Assembly: GCA_013297745.1 (NCBI GenBank)
Contig: JAAFIM010000019.1
Span: forward strand, 1 to 54,306
Source of the DNA: Chitinophagales bacterium
Lineage (GTDB): Bacteria; Bacteroidota; Bacteroidia; Chitinophagales; Saprospiraceae
Direction of reading: 5' to 3'
DNA: 54,306 nt
Shown here: piece after piece, positions 34,422-43,301 of the stretch
Layout of the letters: every line of letters starts with the position of its first letter
Position numbering within the stretch: position 1 is the stretch's first letter
Translations under genes and position numbers: made by a program
The notes under the pieces: model-generated
Database searches by the model: none
What the model saw: only the letters and a program-made list of their open reading frames with translations
What the model was told of the DNA's origin: nothing

Positions 34422-35648
34422 TTAAGCCGTTTTTTCTGGGCTGCCAGCAGCATTCGCATTGCGCGTGGCGATGACAGACGACACCCAACGCGGCACTACT
34501 ATAGCCCCAAACAACAAATACGAGTAAAAAGTGAACATCCGCCAAACCGTAGCGATAATGGTAGCCAAAGTTACGTTGGTTTTTTCATCGGGCATATAGT
34601 CGTTGTGGAAACTCAAAAAAGCCAATTCAGCCGCACCAGCCGCACCAGGAGTAGGACTAACCGCCATCAACACGTACATAGCTTGCTCGCGCGCATAGAT
34701 GAAAAATTGCTGTTCTACTACATTCAACTCCAACCCGTTGGCGGCTGTGAATAAACTATCGTAATGGTTTTTGACCTCTGGGCTATCCGAAAAGGTAACA
34801 AAAGCCAAAATTAAACAGTTCAAAATCATAAACCGCGACATCCACGCGCCCATAGTCGCCAAAATTGAACCGACGTGAAATTTCCAACCTTTGCCCTTCA
34901 ACTCGGCAGAAGCCGTAACCATATCATTGCCAAAATTAGCCAAAGTATCCTTAAAACGGTTGATTAAAGGCAATTTGCCCAAAAAATTGAGTATAGCCCG
35001 CATCGCACCCGCATTGACTAACACCCCATAACAAATCAAAGAGCCATAAGACAACATAAACAGATAAGCCACCGCAAACGCTGAAGTCCAAACGTTCCCA
35101 AATATATTGCTAATATCAGTAAGCCCAGGATAAATCATTATAGGCCCAAATGTTAGGAAAAATAGCAATAAAGCAGTTAAGAAGAAAAAGGTATCAATTA
35201 CCACCGTGTATAAGATAATCATCACCGTACGCGGCGCAGTCATCCCCTTTTCTTGCGAAATCACGAACATAGACACAGCCGAACCACCCACGCTACTGGG
35301 CGTTATACAGGAACTAAACTCCCAAATCACGATGAGTTCAAAACATTTCCACCAGCTAAAATGCCCCTCCGTGATAATCCGCAAACGGGTCATATAACAC
35401 AAATGGCGAATGCAAACAAACACCCCAGCCATCAAAATCCAAAAATAGGTGTGCGTTTGAAAAGAAATTTTGGCAAATTCTTCAGCTTTAAACTTGGTAA
35501 GGAACATATACACAACCACCCCTAAACCCAAAATGATAGGAATGGCTATTTTCCAAGGGCTGACCGAATTGAGCAGATTTTGATAATCTTTTTCCGAATA
35601 GTCGGTTTGTTGGTTGTCAAGAGGCTGATTTTTGTTTTCGTCTGACAT
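34422..35648 (-). CDS. Flippase-like/LPG synthase transmembrane-domain protein
   Basis: A 408-residue inner-membrane protein with about eight TM segments. It has the LPG-synthase TM/AglD-like (UPF0104) signature: ITPSSVGGSAVSMFVISQEKG in the first half and VSPTPGAAGAAELAF near the C terminus. The lysyltransferase domain of MprF is absent, so it is not an aminoacyl-phospholipid synthase; the TM family is associated with lipid or glycolipid flipping, substrate unknown. It forms an operon with the small membrane gene downstream. Confidence 0.85.
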   Translation of the reverse strand: MSDENKNQPLDNQQTDYSEKDYQNLLNSVSPWKIAIPIILGLGVVVYMFLTKFKAEEFAKISFQTHTYFWILMAGVFVCIRHLCYMTRLRIITEGHFSWWKCFELIVIWEFSSCITPSSVGGSAVSMFVISQEKGMTAPRTVMIILYTVVIDTFFFLTALLLFFLTFGPIMIYPGLTDISNIFGNVWTSAFAVAYLFMLSYGSLICYGVLVNAGAMRAILNFLGKLPLINRFKDTLANFGNDMVTASAELKGKGWKFHVGSILATMGAWMSRFMILNCLILAFVTFSDSPEVKNHYDSLFTAANGLELNVVEQQFFIYAREQAMYVLMAVSPTPGAAGAAELAFLSFHNDYMPDEKTNVTLATIIATVWRMFTFYSYLLFGAIVVPRWVSSVIATRNANAAGSPEKTA

Positions 35649-35712
35649 AATGTTGAGTGAGTTAAAAAATATGCGTTTAAAATTTTAAAGTAGAGAATAA
35701 TATAAATTCGCT

Positions 35713-36513
35713 TTAACGCCAAAGTGGGTCATTGTGATAATTTCGGCTGTAAGAATATGCACAGCTACAATCTAATTTGAAGGGTTTTTCGGGAAAAAAT
35801 TGTTTGTACAAGCCCAAACGCTGCGGCAAGGGCATTTTCAAAGGGTCTTTTTCCCCATTCCACCAATGCCCAATCACCAAAAAAGGCTCGTGTAAAGGCG
35901 GCCGCCAGCCATCCAAATAGCAAAAATCAGTATGGTACAAAAAGTGCATTCCTAATATCTTTTCCGTGTAAAAATTTCGCTCTAATTGGGTATAATTGCT
36001 ATTTTTAAACTTTTCTATATCCTGTAAAGCCATTTCATAATCTTTTCCCACTTTATAAGTGATAGCAAAACAAACTGTTAGCGTGGTAATGAAGAAAAAA
36101 CTGGCAACTTTTGAGTTGGGTTTTACACAATTAGACCAAAATAATTGTACAATAAAAAAATAAGGAACATAGACTAAAAGTCCCCCCCATAACGCAGGGT
36201 GTAAAATTGAAATCCAAGCAAGAAGCACTACATTGCCCAAAAATAGAACACAATAGATAAAAAAAGCAGCAGAAAGTCCGTTCAAAATCCCGTTAAGTGG
36301 CGCAAACATCGTCTTTGGTTGCAACAAGGGCGAAAAAGCAGTATGAGCAAAACAAACCACCACCAACCACGCCGCCCAAGTGCTGGGTATGCAAAAAGCT
36401 TGAGTGTAAAAATTACCCAAGACCATCAGCACAATGAAGATAGAGTTGAGTAAAGCTAATTTTTTTGGATTGCCTAAAAATTCAAGACAAGCCGAGATTG
36501 TTTTAAATATCAT
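35713..36513 (-). CDS. Polytopic membrane protein of unknown function
   Basis: A 266-residue protein with about five TM segments in the first 160 residues, then a soluble region rich in aromatic residues (HFLYHTDFCYLDGWRPPLHEPFLVIGHWWNGEKDP) and a C-terminal Cys-Cys pair (LDCSCAYSYS). No recognised family. It precedes the flippase-like gene on the same strand with 64 bp between them and could be co-transcribed. Confidence 0.65.
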   Translation of the reverse strand: MIFKTISACLEFLGNPKKLALLNSIFIVLMVLGNFYTQAFCIPSTWAAWLVVVCFAHTAFSPLLQPKTMFAPLNGILNGLSAAFFIYCVLFLGNVVLLAWISILHPALWGGLLVYVPYFFIVQLFWSNCVKPNSKVASFFFITTLTVCFAITYKVGKDYEMALQDIEKFKNSNYTQLERNFYTEKILGMHFLYHTDFCYLDGWRPPLHEPFLVIGHWWNGEKDPLKMPLPQRLGLYKQFFPEKPFKLDCSCAYSYSRNYHNDPLWR

Positions 36514-36575
36514 TTTGCACGTTTTAATTATTGTGGGCTAAAACGGGCTATATTTTATAAAGTTGGGTTTTATTC

Positions 36576-37313
36576 TTATAAAAAATTTATCAGCACATCA
36601 AAATCGTTATAATCTTGCCCGACAACAACCAGCAGCTTTTCCTGCTGTAGCAATTCCAACAAAGCCAAAAAGGTAAAAATAGCGTGGATTTTGTTCTCAC
36701 AGGTATCAAAAATGGATTTGAAATGTACGCGGCGGTGCTGGCTGACAAATTCTAACAAAAAAATATGCCGTTCTTCCATAGAATAGTTGAAATTAACCAC
36801 CGTGTGAATAACTTTTTCGTTTTGGAGTTTGAAGCGAGCTAAAACCTGCTCATAAGCCTTCAGTAATTTGTATAAAGTCAAATTTTCCAACTCTGCATCA
36901 GCCATCACCAAGTTGGCTATGGTTTGCAACTCATCTATAGTATTGCCCCGTTCTATGCGTTGGCTGCGTTGATTTTCTAGCTGTTGCAGTTCCTCTACAG
37001 CAGCGCGCAAACGCTTGTGTTCCAACAATTTATTGACCAATTCTTGGCGGGGGTCAATCTCTTGCCCTGTTTCGTCCAACACAGGACGAGGCAACAACAT
37101 ACGCGCTTTTATACTCATCAAAGTAGCCGCAACAAGGATAAATTCGCTAGCTACGTCTATATTCAATCGTTCCAAATCGGTGATATAAGCCAAAAAATCG
37201 TTGGTAATTTGGGCTATAGGAATATCATAAATATCCAGTTCGTCCCGTTCTATAAAAAAGAGCAATAAATCAAAAGCACCTTCAAAAACGGGTAATTTTA
37301 TTTTATAGGTCAA
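36576..37313 (-). CDS. scpA: Segregation and condensation protein A
   Basis: A 245-residue kleisin, normal length for ScpA. The N-terminal KLPVFEGAFDLLLFFIERDELDIYDIPIAQITNDFL and SEFILVAATLMSIKARMLLP segments bind the SMC head; the C-terminal winged-helix (residues about 185-245) binds the other. With SMC and ScpB it forms the condensin that organises the chromosome. The start is a TTG at 37313: an in-frame TAG lies 2 codons upstream and the next Met is about 65 residues in, beyond the conserved N-terminus. A -7 box at 37346-37353 fits a leader of under 30 nt. Confidence 0.93.
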   Translation of the reverse strand: MTYKIKLPVFEGAFDLLLFFIERDELDIYDIPIAQITNDFLAYITDLERLNIDVASEFILVAATLMSIKARMLLPRPVLDETGQEIDPRQELVNKLLEHKRLRAAVEELQQLENQRSQRIERGNTIDELQTIANLVMADAELENLTLYKLLKAYEQVLARFKLQNEKVIHTVVNFNYSMEERHIFLLEFVSQHRRVHFKSIFDTCENKIHAIFTFLALLELLQQEKLLVVVGQDYNDFDVLINFL

Positions 37314-37331
37314 AATCTAAAAATTTATATG

Positions 37332-37339
37332 TAATTTTG
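37332..37339 (+). promoter_or_regulatory. -7 box (TAATTTTG) for uppS
   Basis: TAATTTTG matches TAnnTTTG about 65 bp upstream of the uppS ATG. It lies within 15 bp of the oppositely oriented scpA box, so the two promoters probably overlap. Confidence 0.45.
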
Positions 37340-37345
37340 CGCCCG

Positions 37346-37378
37346 CAAAGATAAACATAAACTTAAGGCTTAAGCAAA
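37346..37378 (-). promoter_or_regulatory. Bacteroidota promoter for scpA
   Basis: On the minus strand TTTG (37378-37375), 21 bp, then TATCTTTG (37353-37346), followed by the TTG start at 37313. Confidence 0.55.
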
Positions 37379-37403
37379 AAAAAGCGATTTTTAACGAAAA
37401 AAT

Positions 37404-38156
37404 ATGAATATAAACGATTTTCAATCAGAAATTGACCCCGAAAAACTCCCCCAACACATAGCCATAATTATGGACGGCAACGGGCGTTGGGCAAAATCAC
37501 AGGGACAAAACCGCCTTTATGGGCATCACAACGGCGTGCAGGCTGTGCGCGACACTGTAGAAGCAGCCGCCGAGATTGGGATAAAATATCTCACTTTGTA
37601 TGCTTTTTCCACCGAAAACTGGAATCGTCCCCAGGCTGAAGTAGAAGGATTGATGTCTTTGCTGGTCGCCACCATAAAAGGGGAATTACCCACGTTGCAA
37701 AAGAATAAAATCCGCCTCCAAACCATAGGCGACACCCAATCTTTGCCCGAGCAAACCCGCCAAGAGCTACAAGAAGCCATCAACGCCACCGAACACAACG
37801 ATAGAATGACCCTAATTTTAGCCTTGAGCTACAGCTCCAAATGGGAAATCGTACAAGCCACCCAACGCATAGCAGAACAGGTCAAATTGGGATTATTGGC
37901 TCCCGCAGATATTAACGAAGCCACTATCAATGCCGCTTTAAGCACCCAAAACATACCCGACCCAGAGCTGTTGATACGCACCAGCGGCGAAACGCGCATT
38001 AGCAATTTTTTGCTTTGGCAAATCGCGTACACAGAGTTATATTTTACCCCTATTTTTTGGCCAGATTTTAGAAAAGTGGATTTATGGCAAGCGATTTGGG
38101 ATTATCAACAGCGCGAACGGCGATTTGGTATGACTGGCGAGCAAATAGGGAGTTAA
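37404..38156 (+). CDS. uppS: Isoprenyl transferase (undecaprenyl diphosphate synthase family)
   Basis: A 250-residue cis-prenyltransferase. The active-site P-loop-like segment IAIIMDGNGRWAKSQG (D24 as the metal ligand in MDGN), the FSTENWNRP motif and the C-terminal ELLIRTSGETRISNFLLWQIAYTELYF motif are present, with a normal length. It condenses isopentenyl units onto farnesyl diphosphate to make undecaprenyl diphosphate, the carrier lipid for cell-wall and glycan assembly. bamA follows on the same strand, as is common in Bacteroidota, here separated by 293 bp that include an inverted repeat. Confidence 0.97.
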   Translation: MNINDFQSEIDPEKLPQHIAIIMDGNGRWAKSQGQNRLYGHHNGVQAVRDTVEAAAEIGIKYLTLYAFSTENWNRPQAEVEGLMSLLVATIKGELPTLQKNKIRLQTIGDTQSLPEQTRQELQEAINATEHNDRMTLILALSYSSKWEIVQATQRIAEQVKLGLLAPADINEATINAALSTQNIPDPELLIRTSGETRISNFLLWQIAYTELYFTPIFWPDFRKVDLWQAIWDYQQRERRFGMTGEQIGS

Positions 38157-38226
38157 AGTTGATAAAAAATTGACAAAAATAACTTTTTTCCCCTGCTTTT
38201 TTTTCTTTGTATCCGTTTTTGAGAAT

Positions 38227-38388
38227 GAAGTTGTTTAGTAATTCTAAAATTATAGAAAATGGCTCACGGATTTTACAGATTAAACGAATTTTCACAGATT
38301 TTTTTAGCTTTAAAGAAAGAAATTTAATCCGTATTTATCTGTTTAATCTGTGAAATCCGTGAGCAAAATTTAATTACTAAACAAGTTC
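38227..38388. repeat. Inverted-repeat element (about 160 bp) between uppS and bamA
   Basis: Outer arms GAAGTTGTTTAGTAATT (38227-38243) and AATTACTAAACAAGTTC (38372-38388). Inner arms GCTCACGGATTTTACAGATT(AAAC) and (GTTT)AATCTGTGAAATCCGTGAGC match at 23 of 24 positions. The CACGGATTTCACAGATTAAAC theme is a widespread Bacteroidota interspersed repeat in my experience. No coding potential. It occupies most of the uppS-bamA gap and could fold as a long hairpin in the transcript. Confidence 0.75.
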
Positions 38389-38449
38389 AATGATTTAAGA
38401 AAATTAATTCACTTATTGTTCTCACCAAAATCTTTTCTAATTATAATCA

Positions 38450-40972
38450 ATGAACTTTCCATTTTTATCCAATCTTTTGCTGCTGGCTAGTTTTTTGGCC
38501 TTAGCCAACAATAGCCAAGCCCAACTCGCACCCGAACCCGACACAGAAGAGCTACAAGAGTACGAAATCAAAGAAGTGAGCGCGTTAGGTTTTATACTTT
38601 CTGATTCAGCTTCTATAGTCAGCATTTCTGGGCTGAAAACAGGGGACAAAATTCGCATACCAAGCGACGACCTCAATCGCGCCATCCGCAACATCTGGAA
38701 ACAAAACCTTTTCACTGATGTTCGCGTCAATGTGCGAAAAATCGTAGGCGATGGGATTTACTTACAAATAGCTGTCGCCGAAGCCCCGCGCTTAAGCCGC
38801 CACGCGTTCAAAGGCATACCCAAATCCCAACACGATGATATTAATAAATTGATACAAAATCGTTATTTGGTCAAAGGTAGAGTAGCCAATACAGCGATGC
38901 GCCGCAATAGTATCTCAGAAATAGAAGCCTTTTATGAAGACAAAGGTTATCCTGACGTGAAAGTAAATATCATAGACCAATATCCTGACGAAGTATATGG
39001 GGATGGTTATACCAAGCTAATTTTTGAAATTGATAAAGGCGCACGTATGCGCATTGGAGATATTGTCTTTATTGGCAACAAAAAAGTAAGCTCTAGCAAA
39101 CTTCGCCGTTTGATGAAAGAAACCAAACGTTATTTATGGTACAACATATTCAAAAAATCTAAATTAATAGATGAAGAATATGAGTCCGACAAAGATAAAA
39201 TCATAGCTTATTACCAATCCAAAGGGATAAGAGATGCTCAAATCGTTTATGATTCTGTAAAAATCGTTACTGATGCCAAAGGCAAAAAATCGGTACAAAT
39301 AGAGATAAAAATAGACGAAGGTAGTACTTATTATTTTGGCAATATAACTTTTAGAGGCAATACCAGCTACCCCAGCAAAGACTTATTGGCTTTGATGGAC
39401 ATCAAACGTGGTGATGTATTTAGCAACGAGTTGCTTAATTCCCGCATATCATTTGATAAAAACGGCAGAGATGTAAGCACTTTGTATATGGATAATGGGC
39501 ATTTGTTTTTTAGAGCCGACCCCGTAGAAAAAGGGATTATTAATGATACCGTTGATGTAGAAATTCGCATCAGTGAAGGACCTGTAGCCACTATCGACAA
39601 GGTGATTATCAAAGGTAATGACCGCACCCACGAGCACGTTATCCGCCGCGAATTGCGCACAGTACCAGGGGACAAATTTAGCCGTAGCGATATTATCCGC
39701 TCCCAACGCGAATTGATGGCACTCAATTATTTTAATCCAGAAACGATGAGCATCAATACACCCGTTAATCCGCAAAATGGGACAGTCAATATAGAATATG
39801 GGGTAGAAGAACGCCCTTCAGACCAATTAGAGCTTTCTGCTGGTTGGGGTGGTGTAGGCCGCGGGGTTATTGGCACTATGGGGGTTACCTTCAACAACTT
39901 CTCCCTCCGCAATATGCTAAAACCAAAAACTTGGTCTCCCCTACCACAAGGCGACGGTCAAAGGTTATCTTTGCGGGGTCAAACCAACGGTACTTTTTTC
40001 CAATCTTACAATTTTTCTTTCACTGAACCTTGGTTGGGCAATCGCCGCCCTATGGCTTTGTCTTTTTCGGCTTATCACCAACGCCAAAACAACGGCTTTC
40101 AAAAAGAATCCACCGCCTTTGCACAGTTTCTTATCACAGGAGCATCTTTAGGTATAGGCACCCGCTTGCGTATTCCCGATGACTATTTTATGCTACAAGC
40201 ATCAGTAGATTATCAAAATATGCAACTTATCAACCAGCCTTTGTTTATCATCCCCACGGGTAATTTCCACAACTTAGCCCTCAACCTCAACTTCAGCCGC
40301 AATTCTATCTCCAATCCGACCTTCCCTACCAGTGGCGCGTCTATGTCATTGGGTATGAAATTGACCTTGCCCTATTCTTTGATTATGAAACGTGATTATG
40401 CCAATATGTTGCCCGAAGACCGCTTCAAAATGGTAGAATATCACAAATGGGATTTCAAAACAGATTGGTACACAGCTTTAGGCAAAAATTTGGTATTCCG
40501 TGTTAATGCTAAAATGGGATTTTTGGGTTATTATAACGATGATATTGGACTTTCTCCATTTGAGCGTTATGAATTGGGTGGCGACGGTATAGCCAACTTT
40601 GTAGGATTGCAGGGCAAAACGATAATCTCTATGCGTGGCTACAAACTGCCTACTGAAGTATCAGAAGCCAACCGATTTGGAGCAGCTATTTATAATAAAT
40701 TTACCGCAGAATTGCGCTACTTGGTTGTGCCTAATCCCTCTTCTACCATTTTTGTAACCGCTTTCGCACAAGCGGGCAACGCCTGGAACAATATGAAAGA
40801 GTTTAACCCCTTCCAAATGCGCCGTTCTGTAGGTTTGGGCTTGCGCGCTTTCTTGCCTATGTTTGGTACGCTTGGTTTTGATTATGGGATAGGTTTTGAC
40901 AAAAACATCACCGCCCGCAATATATTTGACTACGGTACATTCAATATCGTTTTAGGTTTTGAACCAGAATAG
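38450..40972 (+). CDS. bamA: Outer-membrane protein assembly factor BamA
   Basis: An 840-residue protein, normal length for BamA. Signal peptide (1-25), then POTRA domains over about 35-455 (for example YEIKEVSALGFILSDSASIVSISGLKTGDKI, DKGARMRIGDIVFIGNKKVSSSKLRRLMKET, EGPVATIDKVIIKGNDRTHEHVIRRELRTVPGDKFSR), then the C-terminal 16-strand beta-barrel including GWGGVGRGVIGTMGVTFNNFSLRN and the final YGTFNIVLGFEPE. It inserts outer-membrane proteins as the core of the BAM complex. No skp/ompH follows; a terminator ends the unit. Confidence 0.96.
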   Translation: MNFPFLSNLLLLASFLALANNSQAQLAPEPDTEELQEYEIKEVSALGFILSDSASIVSISGLKTGDKIRIPSDDLNRAIRNIWKQNLFTDVRVNVRKIVGDGIYLQIAVAEAPRLSRHAFKGIPKSQHDDINKLIQNRYLVKGRVANTAMRRNSISEIEAFYEDKGYPDVKVNIIDQYPDEVYGDGYTKLIFEIDKGARMRIGDIVFIGNKKVSSSKLRRLMKETKRYLWYNIFKKSKLIDEEYESDKDKIIAYYQSKGIRDAQIVYDSVKIVTDAKGKKSVQIEIKIDEGSTYYFGNITFRGNTSYPSKDLLALMDIKRGDVFSNELLNSRISFDKNGRDVSTLYMDNGHLFFRADPVEKGIINDTVDVEIRISEGPVATIDKVIIKGNDRTHEHVIRRELRTVPGDKFSRSDIIRSQRELMALNYFNPETMSINTPVNPQNGTVNIEYGVEERPSDQLELSAGWGGVGRGVIGTMGVTFNNFSLRNMLKPKTWSPLPQGDGQRLSLRGQTNGTFFQSYNFSFTEPWLGNRRPMALSFSAYHQRQNNGFQKESTAFAQFLITGASLGIGTRLRIPDDYFMLQASVDYQNMQLINQPLFIIPTGNFHNLALNLNFSRNSISNPTFPTSGASMSLGMKLTLPYSLIMKRDYANMLPEDRFKMVEYHKWDFKTDWYTALGKNLVFRVNAKMGFLGYYNDDIGLSPFERYELGGDGIANFVGLQGKTIISMRGYKLPTEVSEANRFGAAIYNKFTAELRYLVVPNPSSTIFVTAFAQAGNAWNNMKEFNPFQMRRSVGLGLRAFLPMFGTLGFDYGIGFDKNITARNIFDYGTFNIVLGFEPE

Positions 40973-41001
40973 TACAATTTTGATAAATAATAAACAACAT
41001 A

Positions 41002-41030
41002 AGTCGCTCGCTTCGGTGGGCGGCTTTTTA
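41002..41030 (+). terminator. Intrinsic terminator after bamA
   Basis: GTCGCTCGC-TTCG-GTGGGCGGC followed by TTTTTA. The same stem-loop type terminates the symporter gene at 16435-16467. Confidence 0.75.
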
Positions 41031-41059
41031 TTTTTTATAAACTTTTTATTTTTTATAAA

Positions 41060-41653
41060 ATGGACAAAAATCCCAGCGAAAAAATCAGCATTGAAGATTA
41101 TTCCCCCGAATGGGCAACAGTTTTCAACCGATTAAAATCAATCTATCAATCCACTTTGGGCGAATTTGTAGCCGATATTCAACACGTAGGCAGCACTTCT
41201 GTAGTTGGATTAGCCGCCAAACCCATTTTGGATATAGATTTAATCGTTACTAACAAAAGCAATTTCCATTTGATAGTGGAAAAGTTAGAGCAATTGGGTT
41301 ACGAACATCAAGGCGATTGGGGCATAACGGGCAGGGACGTTTTCAAACGCAAATCAGCACAAACACCCATAGACAAAAGCGGCAGCGAATGGATAAAACA
41401 CAATCTGTACGTTTGCGTTGCGGGCAGCGTGAGTTTGAGAAATCATTTAGCCCTGCGCGATTTTCTCCGCCAAAATCCAGACACAGCGCAAGCATACGCC
41501 CAACTCAAAAGACAGTTAGCAGCCACACACGCAGAACAGCGAGAACTATACACGGCGGGCAAAACTGAGTTTATCGTTTCTATCCTAGAACGGTTAAATT
41601 TCGAACCGAGCGAGTTAGCCGCTATCAGCAGCGAAAACCAACCCTCAAGCTAA
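41060..41653 (+). CDS. GrpB/UPF0157 family protein (nucleotidyltransferase-like)
   Basis: A 197-residue protein. The segments YSPEWATVFNRLKSIYQSTLG, IQHVGSTSVVGLAAKPILDIDLIV and the later HNLYVCVAGSVSLRNHLALRDFLRQNP match the GrpB/UPF0157 family, which has a nucleotidyltransferase-like fold (HVGSTxV... DID). The natural substrate is not established. It has no operon partners; the ferritin gene follows after 141 bp. Confidence 0.9.
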   Translation: MDKNPSEKISIEDYSPEWATVFNRLKSIYQSTLGEFVADIQHVGSTSVVGLAAKPILDIDLIVTNKSNFHLIVEKLEQLGYEHQGDWGITGRDVFKRKSAQTPIDKSGSEWIKHNLYVCVAGSVSLRNHLALRDFLRQNPDTAQAYAQLKRQLAATHAEQRELYTAGKTEFIVSILERLNFEPSELAAISSENQPSS

Positions 41654-41794
41654 ATGTAAGCGGTTATATTATCGATAAATTTAATTTAGACTGTTTACAA
41701 ATTTCTACCAAAATGAAAAAAAAGCAAACAATTCGGATAAAAAGACTGTTCTTTGTGCTGTAATTAACTTCAAAATTAGCTAAAATTTTTTATT

Positions 41795-42337
41795 ATGATA
41801 AACAAAAATTTGCTCGATGCGCTCAATACCCAAATCGGGTTGGAAGCTCATTCCTCATTCGTGTATTTGGCGATGGCATCTTGGTGCGATAAAGAAGGGT
41901 TGAAAGGCTGCGCTGACTTTTTCTACAACCAATCGGATGAAGAGCGCGTCCATATGCTCAAAATTTTGCATTATGTGAACGAAATGGACTGCCACGCTGT
42001 AACTCCAGCCGTTCCCCAACCCGCCATAGAGTACAAATCTATCCAAGAAGTGTTTAAATTGGTTTATGCTCAAGAGCAGAAAATCACCGCCGCTATCTAC
42101 GATTTGCTATCGTTGGCTATAGAAACCAAAGAACATTCTACCCACAACTTTTTGCAGTGGTACATCACCGAACAGCGCGAAGAAGAGGCTTTGGTGCGTT
42201 CTATCCTTGACAAAATTAAATTGATAGGCGAAGGCGGCCAATCGCTTTATTACATTGACAAAGAAATAGAAAAAATCAACAAAGCGCGTATGGCAGCCGA
42301 AACCGCCGCCGATGCAGCTGATGCGCCAGCAGCTTAA
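41795..42337 (+). CDS. ftnA: Bacterial non-heme ferritin
   Basis: A 180-residue four-helix bundle. Ferroxidase-site residues E17 (QIGLEAHSSFVYL), E50 and H53 (DEERVHMLK), and the later EQ and QREEE segments are in the FtnA pattern. It oxidises Fe(II) and stores iron as a 24-mer cage in the cytosol. The C-terminal 15 residues are Ala/Asp-rich (AAETAADAADAPAA), longer than in E. coli FtnA. No Fur box could be identified by eye upstream. A strong bidirectional terminator follows. Confidence 0.95.
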   Translation: MINKNLLDALNTQIGLEAHSSFVYLAMASWCDKEGLKGCADFFYNQSDEERVHMLKILHYVNEMDCHAVTPAVPQPAIEYKSIQEVFKLVYAQEQKITAAIYDLLSLAIETKEHSTHNFLQWYITEQREEEALVRSILDKIKLIGEGGQSLYYIDKEIEKINKARMAAETAADAADAPAA

Positions 42338-42342
42338 TAACA

Positions 42343-42381
42343 TAAAAAAGCCCCTTTTCCAATTGGAGAAGGGGCTTTTTT
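42343..42381. terminator. Bidirectional intrinsic terminator
   Basis: AAAAAAGCCCCTTTTCC and GGAGAAGGGGCTTTTTTT form a long stem between the convergent ferritin and cytochrome genes. Confidence 0.85.
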
Positions 42382-42803
42382 TATCTTTCTACAGGGCGTA
42401 GGCGGATTTTATTGTTCTGATAATTAGTTTCTATGTACAGCAAAATTTGGTCTATTTCTTCATCTGTAAGATTGGAGAAACCCTGCATAACAGCCACCGC
42501 ATTTTTTTGCACCTCTAACGCTTGTGGGTCTTTGTTTGATAACATTGCCAAGGGAGAACGGACATAACTACGCAACCATTCTTTTGTTCTACGCTGGGTT
42601 ATACCGCCTAAGGCAGAACCTGTGCTATTTGTTATCATATTTTCATTATGACAAGAAGAGCATTTCTCCCCAAATATTTTTTTCCCTTTTTCATACATTT
42701 GTAGCGTTTCGCCTTGCAGTTCGATTATGACAGGTTGATTTTCAGCAGTTTGGCAGCTCACCACTGCAAATAACAATAAGCAAAAACTAAATATCTTATT
42801 CAT
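42381..42803 (-). CDS. Cytochrome c lipoprotein (intact copy)
   Basis: A 140-residue protein with a lipoprotein signal (MNKIFSFCLLLFAVVSC) and a small class-I cytochrome c domain. The heme motif CSSCH lies at about 48-52 and a likely distal Met in AVMQGFSNLTDEEIDQILLYI, followed by the conserved C-terminal helix. It is periplasmic and membrane-anchored, presumably an electron carrier, with no obvious partner enzyme here. A second, frameshifted copy lies upstream. A 140-bp tract is identical between the copies. Confidence 0.88.
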   Translation of the reverse strand: MNKIFSFCLLLFAVVSCQTAENQPVIIELQGETLQMYEKGKKIFGEKCSSCHNENMITNSTGSALGGITQRRTKEWLRSYVRSPLAMLSNKDPQALEVQKNAVAVMQGFSNLTDEEIDQILLYIETNYQNNKIRLRPVER

Positions 42804-42891
42804 AATTTTTTTATTTTTCTACAAATATACAGGTTTTAAACGAAAAAAAGCTACTTCTCGTTATGAAAAGCAGCTTTTATTTTATCGCTCT

Positions 42892-43294
42892 ACAGGACGT
42901 AGGCGGATTTTGTTTTTATGATAAGTTCCTTCTATATAAACCAAAATTTGGTCTATTTCTTCATCTGTAAGATTGGGAAAGCCTGCATAACAGCCACCGC
43001 ATTTTTTTGCACCTCTAACGCTTGTGGGTCTTTGTTTGATAACATTGCCAAGGGAGAACGGACATAACTACGCAACCATTCTTTTGTTCTACGCTGGGTT
43101 ATACCGCCTAAGGCAGAACCTGTGCTTGCAGTTAGCATATCATTATTATGGCAGGCTGCACATTTTGATAAAAACAACTCCTTTCCTTTTTCATACATCT
43201 GTAATGTTTCGCCTTGCAGTTCGGTTATAACGGGTTGATTTTCAGCAGTTTGGCAGCTCACAAACAATATTATAGCGATATAAAATCTAAGCAT
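42892..43294 (-). pseudogene. Frameshifted second copy of the cytochrome c lipoprotein
   Basis: Paralogue of the preceding gene: lipoprotein signal (MLRFYIAIILFVSC), heme motif CAACH, then ALGGITQRRTKEWLRSYVRSP. One base is missing near 42977-42983 relative to the intact copy (AGATTGGGAAAGCC versus AGATTGGAGAAACCC), so the frame ends as ...AVMQAFPILQMKK at 42953. The remaining sequence to 42892 still encodes LTDEEIDQIL...KIRLRPVER in another frame. The distal Met is kept but the final helix is lost. It starts 7 bp downstream of the 43302 gene, so it is probably co-transcribed. A sequencing error is the alternative. Confidence 0.8.
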
Positions 43295-43301
43295 ATTAGA
43301 A

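Noticed and set aside
34189-34545. Longer version of the small membrane protein starting at 34545
   Set aside because: The N-terminal extension lies inside the conserved flippase-like gene, and the ATG at 34419, 2 bp after its stop, gives a clean two-TM protein.
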